Origin: Planctomycetota bacterium
GTDB taxonomy: Bacteria > Planctomycetota > UBA8108 > UBA1146 > JAJFFE01
Length of the DNA stretch: 56,862 nucleotides
Reading direction: 5' to 3'
Assembly: GCA_021776775.1 (NCBI GenBank)
Contig: JAJFFE010000181.1
Location: forward strand, 1-56,862
Shown: in pieces, positions 50,142 through 56,862 of the stretch
Layout: every line of letters starts with the position of its first letter
Numbering within the stretch: position 1 is the first letter of the stretch
Notes under the pieces: model-generated
What the model saw: the letters and a program-made list of their open reading frames with translations, nothing else
Told to the model about the DNA's origin: nothing
The model's database searches: none
Position numbers and translations under genes: made by a program

Positions 50142-50663
50142 TCAGGACGCCTTGCCAATCGCCTCGATGAAGTCGGCGACCACTCGGCACACGTTACCGT
50201 AGAAGCCTTGCCGTTCGTTGTCACGTAAGCGCGGGAGGCTCCACACCAGGTGGCGCCGGGTGAACTCGACTGCCGCGCTACGGTCGCGTTCGACGAGGAC
50301 GCTCCACAGCGCTAACTCGACGGCGAGGTGATCGACGGGGGCACCCATCAAGTGTGTCGGGTCGAGTTCTACCCCGGCCGCATCGGCTATCTTTCGGACG
50401 TCTCGCGCCGGGTCGCCTTCGTAGCTGCCGCCTTCGCTGATCGACTGCACGAGTGGCGCGCCCTGTTGAGGATTGACGAAGTATTCGAAGAAGTCCGCGG
50501 CGAGTTCTTCGAGCTCCGACTCCTCGGGCATTGTGATTCCGCTCCCCTTCAATATCTCGCTCAGAACAGGATCAGAGAGGGAGCGCAACGTCTCGGTCTC
50601 GAGCTCGCGCAGGAGCAGGAGTCCGAACAGCTTCGCCACGCCCGCTAGTGCTTCGTGCCCCAT
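50142..50663 (-). CDS. TorD-like chaperone for the molybdoenzyme
   Basis: The 173-residue all-helical protein (GHEALAGVAKLFGLLLLREL; EELAADFFEYFVNPQQGAPL with the Y-x-x-x-F-x-x-P pattern; GAPVDHLAVELALWSVLVER) matches the TorD/DmsD family, which bind Tat signal peptides and help insert the molybdenum cofactor. The family motif with H-x-x-x-E (PVDHLAVELAL) is present. I start at ATG 50663, which shares a base with the stop of the catalytic subunit gene (TGATG), so it is translationally coupled. The longer frame starting at 50783 overlaps the neighbour and is wrong. Confidence 0.85.
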   Translation of the reverse strand: MGHEALAGVAKLFGLLLLRELETETLRSLSDPVLSEILKGSGITMPEESELEELAADFFEYFVNPQQGAPLVQSISEGGSYEGDPARDVRKIADAAGVELDPTHLMGAPVDHLAVELALWSVLVERDRSAAVEFTRRHLVWSLPRLRDNERQGFYGNVCRVVADFIEAIGKAS

Positions 50664-53482
50664 CAGCTGAGCTTCCGAATGCGAACGACGGTGCTGTTGA
50701 ACGCCTGCTGTCCGGAGATGTAGTCGGGAGAGATCGGCAACACGTGGTTCTGCGCCCAACCGTTGCCGGTGTTGCGTTGCCACTTCTTGCGATCACCGTT
50801 CGAGTCGTCCTGCCACCACATGTTGCGCTCCCAGTCCGGGTCGCGGTAGCCGGTCGGGTTCATGCCGGCGCTCTGTCCCGAAAGTTTGGCGTCCTTCTTC
50901 GCTTGGGCGACATTCGAGTATTCGAAGTGGCCGAGTGAGTTCGATATGGCGATCGCTCCCGGGTGAATGCCCTTGGTTATGACGACCGGGATTTGCAGCT
51001 TGTCTTGGATCTCGCCCGAGCCCAAATTCAAACTTGGCAGACAGCGATCCACCGACTTCGATCGATAGCCGATGATCTCGATCCAGTCTCCGTCTTCGAG
51101 TTCGAACCGCTTTGCCGTGTCCGGGTGCAACCACGCCGGGTTCGAGTGGACGATCTCCGAGCACCACTTCAGGTTGGCGGTGCGGCCGTGGTTGTGCACG
51201 TTCCACTTGAACGAGGTCATGACTAGTTGATCGGAGTCGAGACCGAGGTGCTCTTCGATCTGCATGTAGATCGGCCACGGACTGACCTCGTAGTTGTACG
51301 GCTTGTGGTGCTCGGGTCGGTTCGATCCTTTGGAGTTGGCCGACGCGACGAGGTCGGTCACGTCTTGGTTGCGGGCCACTCGCGCGACGAACTCGGACTT
51401 CACTTCGAGCTTGCGGCTCGGCGTCTTGAAGCCCACCACCGCGGTGCCGCCTTGCAGGATGCCGATCCCTTTGCCGTCCTTGGTGATGATCTGCGTCTCC
51501 GGGTCGACGGTCGATCCGGCGAGCTGCTTCTCGGTCAACGGGACGAGGTACGGTTCGTAGTACTTCGCTTGGTCGGGATCTTCGTAGGCGCCGACCTTCT
51601 CTAGGAAGTCCATCGGGCTGTCGTACTTGTCGGCATCGTAGGGGACGTCCTTGGTGAACTCCGTCATGTACTGCTCGACGGTCTGGTCCTCTGGGTACCA
51701 CTCTTCCATGCCGCCGCCGATACGCCGGGCCAAGTCGGGGAAGAAGTCGCGCACGTCGCGTGCTTCGCCGAGCGGCTTGATCATGGGTCGACGCATGCTC
51801 AGGTACGGCTTTAGATTGTAGGCGCCGCGGGCGTCGACGTCCCAGCGCTCCATGTACGTCGTCCACGGCAGCACCATGTCGGCGAAGCTCGCCGTCTCGT
51901 TGAAGAACGGATTGATGCAGACATGGAAGTTGATCTTCTTCTCGTCGAGAAACACGTTCTTGGTGACGTTCATCTCGGGCCACGTCATGGGTGAGTCGAG
52001 GTTGTACGTCATGTAGACCTGCAGCTTGGCCCGCTCCTGCGCGAGGTACCAGTAGACGATCTCGCCCACGCGCATGGTGTTCCAACGGTTGGCCAGAATG
52101 AACTCGGGCGGGTCGGCCAGTAGCGACTTCGTCTTCGGCTTCGGCGCGCCTTTCGGTGGCTTGAACCGTTTGTTGTCGTAGCCACCGGTGAACATCCAGC
52201 ACCAGCCGCCCGGCTTGCCGACGCTCCCGACCAGAACGTTCAAGAGTCCGATCGCTCGGTCGTTGAAGTAGCCGTTGACGTGGGCACTCGAGCCGCGGTT
52301 GCACATGGTCGTCGCGCGCGGCGCGGCGGCCGCGAATTCACGCGCGATGCGGGTGATATCGGCGGCGGGCACGGTGCTGAGCTGCCCGGCCCACTCGGGG
52401 GTGTACGGTTCGACCTGTTCCCAAATTTCGTCGACCGTGGCGTTACTCCACGTCGCCATGAACTCGGCGTTGTAGAGCTTCTCTTTGATGATCGTGTGCG
52501 CCATAGCCAGCGCGATCGCCCCGTCGGTGCCGGGGTACGGCATGAAGAACTCGTCGGAGTTGCCGGCCGTGTTCGACATGCGCACGTCGAACGTGACCAG
52601 CTTCGCTCCGTTGTTGAAGCGGCCGCGTTGCAGCCGTACCGCGCCGGGAATGTGCCCTTGGTGCGCTTCGAACATGTTCGAACCGAAGTTCAGCACGTAC
52701 TTCGAGTTCTCGTAGTCGCCCAGATCCCAATCGGATTCGAAGAGGTATGTGAGGTTGGCGGCGCGTCGTGCGGCCGAACAGAGCCCGCGGTGATTGAGCT
52801 GCGTGTTGGTGCCGAACGCCCGCAAGAAGTTGGAGACGGCGTCCTTCGACCGGTTGCGCCCTTGGTGAAACGCGAACTCTTCGTGATCACCAGAATCGCG
52901 TACTTTGCCGAGTCGCTCGGCAAGCTCGGTGAGTGCTTCGTCCCAGCTGATGCGCTTCCACTTGCCCTCTCCGCGCTCGCCGACGCGGCGGATGGGATGC
53001 AGCAAACGTTCTGGGTGGTACTGGTGATTCAGGGCCGACTGACCGCGCGCGCACAGCTTGCCGCGAGAGTTCGGGTCGTTCGTGTTCCCTTCGACTTTGA
53101 TGATGCGTCCGTCTTTGACATGCCCCGTGATGCCGCAGATCGAAGAGCACAACTGGCAGAGACCGTGCACCTGCTCGGTGTTCTTGTACTTGTCGGGGTC
53201 GGGGAAGCGCGTCTTCTTGAACGGTCCCGGCAGGTCGCACACGCCCGGCATTTTGATCTCGCCGACTTTGTACGGCTGCCCGGTACCGCTTCGCCACACC
53301 GCAAGATTGTCGGCTTTCGACAGCGGCTTGGTCGATCCTTGACCAACGCAGCCGCTGAGGGTTCCCGCCGCCGCCGCGGCGGCCAAAGCGCTACCGAGTT
53401 TAAGGAACTGACGACGAGACGTCTTCTTCGGCGCGGATGTCGCTTCGGGGATAGGCGACTCAGGCTTCTTGGGTGAAGACAC
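50663..53482 (-). CDS. Tat-exported molybdopterin oxidoreductase catalytic subunit
   Basis: The 939-residue DMSO-reductase-family protein has a twin-arginine signal (SRRQFLK at 22-28) ending in LSGC (Cys 45), so it may be a Tat lipoprotein. An Fe-S site follows, CQLCSSIC (109-116) with a fourth Cys near 144 (GKLCARGQ). The molybdenum ligand is probably the Cys in NHRGLCSAARRA near 222, as in the PsrA/PhsA branch. MGD-binding segments appear later (GDWIEIIGYRS, NGWAQNH at the end). It would oxidise or reduce a sulfur, arsenic or similar compound on the outer face of the membrane. The GTG start overlaps the stop of the Fe-S subunit gene. The substrate cannot be read from sequence. Confidence 0.92.
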   Translation of the reverse strand: MSSPKKPESPIPEATSAPKKTSRRQFLKLGSALAAAAAAGTLSGCVGQGSTKPLSKADNLAVWRSGTGQPYKVGEIKMPGVCDLPGPFKKTRFPDPDKYKNTEQVHGLCQLCSSICGITGHVKDGRIIKVEGNTNDPNSRGKLCARGQSALNHQYHPERLLHPIRRVGERGEGKWKRISWDEALTELAERLGKVRDSGDHEEFAFHQGRNRSKDAVSNFLRAFGTNTQLNHRGLCSAARRAANLTYLFESDWDLGDYENSKYVLNFGSNMFEAHQGHIPGAVRLQRGRFNNGAKLVTFDVRMSNTAGNSDEFFMPYPGTDGAIALAMAHTIIKEKLYNAEFMATWSNATVDEIWEQVEPYTPEWAGQLSTVPAADITRIAREFAAAAPRATTMCNRGSSAHVNGYFNDRAIGLLNVLVGSVGKPGGWCWMFTGGYDNKRFKPPKGAPKPKTKSLLADPPEFILANRWNTMRVGEIVYWYLAQERAKLQVYMTYNLDSPMTWPEMNVTKNVFLDEKKINFHVCINPFFNETASFADMVLPWTTYMERWDVDARGAYNLKPYLSMRRPMIKPLGEARDVRDFFPDLARRIGGGMEEWYPEDQTVEQYMTEFTKDVPYDADKYDSPMDFLEKVGAYEDPDQAKYYEPYLVPLTEKQLAGSTVDPETQIITKDGKGIGILQGGTAVVGFKTPSRKLEVKSEFVARVARNQDVTDLVASANSKGSNRPEHHKPYNYEVSPWPIYMQIEEHLGLDSDQLVMTSFKWNVHNHGRTANLKWCSEIVHSNPAWLHPDTAKRFELEDGDWIEIIGYRSKSVDRCLPSLNLGSGEIQDKLQIPVVITKGIHPGAIAISNSLGHFEYSNVAQAKKDAKLSGQSAGMNPTGYRDPDWERNMWWQDDSNGDRKKWQRNTGNGWAQNHVLPISPDYISGQQAFNSTVVRIRKLS

Positions 53483-54387
53483 TACTGGCCCCCTTCCGAA
53501 TCAGTCCGGCGCGTGCGCCCCGGCTTGTTCCAGTTGTAGACATCGTACGCTTCGGCCGCGTAGCTCTCGCCTTGTCGCGGAATCTTCTCTTCCCACACGT
53601 CCATCGATCGTGAGTCGTCGACGACAAAGCGCATGCGCGGTCGGGCGCCTTCCTCGTGGCGTAGCGTGGCGAGTTTGTCCTCGGAGTCGAGCTGCGCCTG
53701 CGTGCGCGAGATCTGCGATTCGGGATCGTTCAAGTCGCCGAAGTACAGGGCGTCGGCCGGGCAGGTCGCAACGCATGCCGGATCCATGCCGACGTCGACG
53801 CGGTGCGTGCAGTTGTGGCACTTGATCGCTTGGTTGGCGACTGGGTCGATGTAGATCGCGCCGTAGGGACACGCGTCCTTGCACGCGGCGTGGCCCGAGC
53901 AACTGTCGTAGTCGACTTGCACCGTGCCGCCGGCCCCCTTGTGCAGCGCGCCGCAGGGGCACGCCTTGATGCACGGCGCGTCTTCGCAGTGCTGGCACGA
54001 CATCGGCACCATGATGCGCGCCACCTTGTTCGGCGCCGGTTCGAAGTCGTGAAAGATCGTCTGTCGAATGAAGTGACCGAGCGGAACATCATTCTCGGCC
54101 TTGCACGCTACCTCGCACGCGTGGCAACCGAAACACCGAAGGGTATCGACCAGCCAACCGTATTTCTTCCCGTCGTCCGGCGCCGTCATCCGCTCGCGCC
54201 AAGCCTCCTCCGGTTGAAACTCAACTTGGGCGCCGGGCAGCGAGCCCGTGGCCGAGGCGGCAGCTCCGAGCGCGGCCGCTTTCAGGAAGCCACGGCGAGG
54301 TACATTCTGCGAGCCAGCGTCGAGAGCGACCCCGTCTTCGGCGTCGGATGCATCGGGATTCGGCACAGCCGATCTCTCTTTCGTCAT
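53482..54387 (-). CDS. Tat-exported four-cluster Fe-S subunit of the molybdoenzyme
   Basis: The 301-residue protein carries 16 cysteines in four ferredoxin-like groups: CFGCHACEVAC, CQHCEDAPCIKACPCG, CSGHAACKDACPYG, and CHNC...CVATCPADAL, as in PsrB/NrfC/DmsB electron-transfer subunits. It has its own twin-arginine signal (PRRGFLKAAALGAAASATG), which is unusual because such subunits often travel with the catalytic subunit. I start at ATG 54387; the TTG at 54420 would add 11 residues without a ribosome site. It is the first gene of the operon and passes electrons to or from a membrane partner. No NrfD/PsrC-type membrane anchor gene is found in the window. Confidence 0.92.
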   Translation of the reverse strand: MTKERSAVPNPDASDAEDGVALDAGSQNVPRRGFLKAAALGAAASATGSLPGAQVEFQPEEAWRERMTAPDDGKKYGWLVDTLRCFGCHACEVACKAENDVPLGHFIRQTIFHDFEPAPNKVARIMVPMSCQHCEDAPCIKACPCGALHKGAGGTVQVDYDSCSGHAACKDACPYGAIYIDPVANQAIKCHNCTHRVDVGMDPACVATCPADALYFGDLNDPESQISRTQAQLDSEDKLATLRHEEGARPRMRFVVDDSRSMDVWEEKIPRQGESYAAEAYDVYNWNKPGRTRRTDSEGGQ

Positions 54388-54771
54388 GGCGAGAGGCCTG
54401 GGTAGCCACGGTTTTGGCAAGTTGGGAAAGAAGAGAGGGGGGCGGCGGCGGGAGGGTTACGCTTCAACTCGAAGGGTTACCGTGAAGTGGTCCCGCCACT
54501 TCGGATCTCGCATCAGCACTCAGGAATGCGAACGATTGGGGCACGCTCTACTGCCACCTGAGCCGGGAGTGCCCGCGTCGGTCGAGCGTCTGACAATAAG
54601 GGGGTGGTCGCGCGCGAGGTCATGGCCGAAAGGTTAGGCGACGATTCGGGGCCCGTCAAGCACGTCAGCGAGAGCTGTGCGAGAAGCGCATGCGAACGTT
54701 GCGCGAGGAGGATCCGGACGCGAAGACGCTGCCTTCCCGGAGCCTCGTGTCGAGTCGCATGCCAAGCGGTC
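54388..54771. other. Intergenic region upstream of the molybdoenzyme operon
   Basis: It should hold the promoter of the Fe-S subunit gene. A purine-rich stretch (54421-54460) is seen, but no clear gene, repeat or terminator. Confidence 0.4.
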
Positions 54772-56700
54772 TTAATCGGGCGGCGTCTTCTCCAGCTCGA
54801 CGGACACTTCGAGCCACTGCTGCGGGGCGATTTCGATCTCTCGCGCGGCGATCGGCTGGTACCCGTCGAGTTGCAGCGCGGAGAAGTCGACGTTGTATCG
54901 ACCGGCGGCGGGGACTCCGACGAGATGGGATCGTCCCCCGTCGCTTTCTCGTCCCGTGCCACTACTGGTCGGGGTGATCGGCCCCGTCGTGTTGGCGAGT
55001 TGCGGGACGGTTCGACCGATGTCGACCGGTCGTCCTTGGCAGACGTAGCGGAAGACGACGCCGCATGTCCGCTCGACTGGGAGCCGGACGACTTGTTGAC
55101 CATCGATCAGATCGACCGACGTGTGGCCAGTCCACTGCTTGCCGGAGACGCTGAGATTGCCTTGGCCGGGAAGGGTGCGCAGCAGGTAGTCGCCAGACTC
55201 GCCGGGTTCGATGGATCCGCTGCCGTGGTAGATGGCGAGGCCGCTCGGCTCGAGTCGAGTGAACGTTAACCGTTCGGGAAGATCTACACCGGGCGGGACT
55301 CCTGTGAGCTCGATCCGCACTTCGGCCAGTTCGCGACTCGCCAGATCCACGGTGATCGACGACTCAATCGGGAGGGTGATCTGTTGTCGCAGTTGAACGG
55401 GATCAAGTTGCAGCACGTAGTCTCCCGGTCGCGCGGAGAAGGACCACGGGATGACGAGGCTACCGTCGGAATCGGTCTTCGCAGTGATCCGGTTTAGTTG
55501 TAACGAGTGGTAATCGTCCAATCCCGCCGTGGCTACCGCCGGCACGAGTTGCAAGCTCGCGGCGAGCTCTCGATCCTCCCCTCGCACTCGTATTACCCCG
55601 GTGACCTCAGAGATGGTTGACTCTGGTGCGAGCTCCACGATCGCGGATTCGCCGGGTCTCAATGTGACTCGAACGGATGCGTCGTGACTCAAGGACGGCA
55701 GCTCCGACTGCAGCATGACATCGTACTCGCCGGGTGGGAGGTGATCGATGGTGCGCTCGGGTCGCGCGCGAAACTCCACGAACGAGTTCGTTCGATCGAC
55801 GACTTCACCGTTCACGACTCGACACGCGACCACGTACCGTTGCTTCTCGGGTGAGGTGGGCGCCACCCGAACGGTCAGCTGGCACGCGCGTTCGAGAAGG
55901 ATCTCGTTCGTCTCGGAACGATCCCACCCTAGCGGCGGCGCGGTCCATGCATAACCGGGCGCCCAAACTCGAACCGAGCGATGCCGCGTTATCACCTCGA
56001 TCGGCGATGGTTGGTCGGCGATCACTACCCGGTCCCCACGTACTTCGTCGGGAGGCTGGGGGAACGCTACGGAGGCCACCCACACGTGTTGGAGCTCCTC
56101 CCGTGTTTCGGCGTCGCGCACGACGAACTCGACCCGCCGCACGAGGTCGACTTCGATGACCAGCGGGCTCTCGGGGTTCGGCGGCAATTGGATTCGACGT
56201 TCACGTGGCAGCGCTGGCCAGTCGTCGACGGTGATGGTCTCGAACACGAGATTGCTGCCGGGTAGGACGCGGACGGTGACACGCGGACCGTCCGCTCGAT
56301 ACTCGCTGCGGATTCGGTTATCCCGACCCGAGCCGCGTGCGTCCGTCGCTACCACCACCTCGCCGACGGCGACGAGGCGTCCGTCCGCCGCGTACGCGAC
56401 GATCTCGAGTTCAAGCGGCATACCCTCGGGCGGAGCCGCTGGCGGAGAGTCGGGCTTCGGACTCTGGCTCGAGTCGGTCGCGGGCTCGTCCACGCCGACC
56501 GAACTCCGGTCGGCTTTCCCGGCGGGCGACGAGTCATCGGAGACGACCACCGACTCACCACCTCCGTCGTCGGTCGCGTTCACGTTGTTGTCGGGGACAT
56601 CGTTTCGCGTCAACGCGGTCTCGTTCGGTTGCGTCGAAAGCGACCAGGCGCCCCACGCGAGCAGGACGAGAACGAGCGCAACGGTGATCTTCTTAGCCAC
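54772..56700 (-). CDS. Signal-anchored protein with carboxypeptidase-regulatory-like domains
   Basis: The protein has 642 residues from GTG 56700 (GGAG 5 bases before). It starts with AKKITVALVLVLLAWGAWSL, a membrane anchor, followed by an acidic/serine-proline-rich linker to about residue 95. Beta-rich modules follow (MPLELEIVAYAADGRLVAVG; SFVEFRARPERTIDHLPPGE and YDVMLQSELP; FSARPGDYVLQLDPV; LVGVPAAGRYNVDFSAL). It is the fourth member of the family with the genes at 24805, 28522 and 47819. The same frame remains open upstream to the window edge, but that part (to 56862) differs in character and probably belongs to the promoter region or another gene. Confidence 0.78.
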   Translation of the reverse strand: MAKKITVALVLVLLAWGAWSLSTQPNETALTRNDVPDNNVNATDDGGGESVVVSDDSSPAGKADRSSVGVDEPATDSSQSPKPDSPPAAPPEGMPLELEIVAYAADGRLVAVGEVVVATDARGSGRDNRIRSEYRADGPRVTVRVLPGSNLVFETITVDDWPALPRERRIQLPPNPESPLVIEVDLVRRVEFVVRDAETREELQHVWVASVAFPQPPDEVRGDRVVIADQPSPIEVITRHRSVRVWAPGYAWTAPPLGWDRSETNEILLERACQLTVRVAPTSPEKQRYVVACRVVNGEVVDRTNSFVEFRARPERTIDHLPPGEYDVMLQSELPSLSHDASVRVTLRPGESAIVELAPESTISEVTGVIRVRGEDRELAASLQLVPAVATAGLDDYHSLQLNRITAKTDSDGSLVIPWSFSARPGDYVLQLDPVQLRQQITLPIESSITVDLASRELAEVRIELTGVPPGVDLPERLTFTRLEPSGLAIYHGSGSIEPGESGDYLLRTLPGQGNLSVSGKQWTGHTSVDLIDGQQVVRLPVERTCGVVFRYVCQGRPVDIGRTVPQLANTTGPITPTSSGTGRESDGGRSHLVGVPAAGRYNVDFSALQLDGYQPIAAREIEIAPQQWLEVSVELEKTPPD

Positions 56701-56862
56701 CGCGACTCCAATCACGGTTGAAGTGAGAGTGGATGTGAGGGCGCCCGAACTCAGAACGGGTGCGCCACCGTGGCCGAGGTTCGTTCCGAAACCGATGAGC
56801 GGTAGGAGGGCGCCGCGGAGATCGGGCTCGGGACCGAGCCACTCGGCGAGTCGATCGCGGAG

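Noticed and set aside
56716..56862. Extension of the 54772-56700 gene to the window edge
   Set aside because: The frame is open, but the clear membrane-anchor start at 56700 matches its paralogues; the upstream codons more likely belong to other DNA, which the window edge prevents from resolving.

Overview
The window looks like chromosomal DNA of a GC-rich bacterium, most probably a member of the Planctomycetota. This is an inference from gene content: a serine/threonine kinase fused to a formylglycine-generating-enzyme-like domain, a very long FG-GAP/VCBS lipoprotein, a secreted protein ending in paired EF-hand (dockerin-like) segments, a SASA-type esterase, four-ATPase UvrA, and a family of signal-anchored proteins with carboxypeptidase-regulatory-like repeats. 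No ribosomal marker is present to prove the assignment.

Layout. 1-1.8 kb: end of a membrane protein, then two Hsp20 chaperone genes closed by a strong terminator. 2.1-5.4 kb: three glycosyltransferases of a surface-polysaccharide cluster. 5.7-16.3 kb: kinase-FGE fusion and two overlapping lipoprotein genes, the second with 14 FG-GAP units. This block lies between two direct copies of a 114-bp sequence taken from the end of the third glycosyltransferase (5285-5398 and 16452-16565). 16.7-24.3 kb: mostly single housekeeping or accessory genes (DinB-like protein, membrane glycosyltransferase, zinc-type oxidoreductase, a 36-residue Lys-rich protein, ATP-grasp enzyme, methyltransferase, parvulin). 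24.5-29.6 kb: a regulatory-like-domain protein, a propeller lipoprotein and two gene wrecks (a truncated paralogue and a peptidase S46 fragment). 29.5-34.5 kb: double-length UvrA-like ATPase. 34.7-37.8 kb: esterase, AHSA1/ArsR pair, EF-hand protein.

38.3-42.3 kb is the most unusual part. A tRNA-Arg(CCU) gene is cut in its anticodon loop. The two halves lie about 4 kb apart in the correct order and strand, share an 8-bp core, and rejoin to a well-paired 74-nt tRNA. The DNA between them carries a second, intact tRNA-Arg(CCU) of different sequence, a 37-residue membrane peptide overlapping an unrecognised 481-residue protein, a zinc-ribbon protein, a zinc-ribbon/HEAT gene interrupted by an in-frame TGA, an IS fragment, and similar short repeats near both ends. 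No integrase gene is visible. I read it as a cryptic integrative element that destroyed its tRNA target and carries a functional substitute.

42.5-47.4 kb: DUF1772 protein, an isoprenylcysteine-methyltransferase-like protein, and a convergent operon of membrane glycosyltransferase, GT4 glycosyltransferase and 2OG-Fe(II) hydroxylase. 47.8-56.7 kb: two more regulatory-like-domain paralogues around a three-gene operon for a Tat-exported molybdopterin oxidoreductase (Fe-S subunit, catalytic subunit, TorD-like chaperone). A 60-bp hairpin-forming repeat occurs three times between genes (20.9, 24.2 and 43.3 kb).
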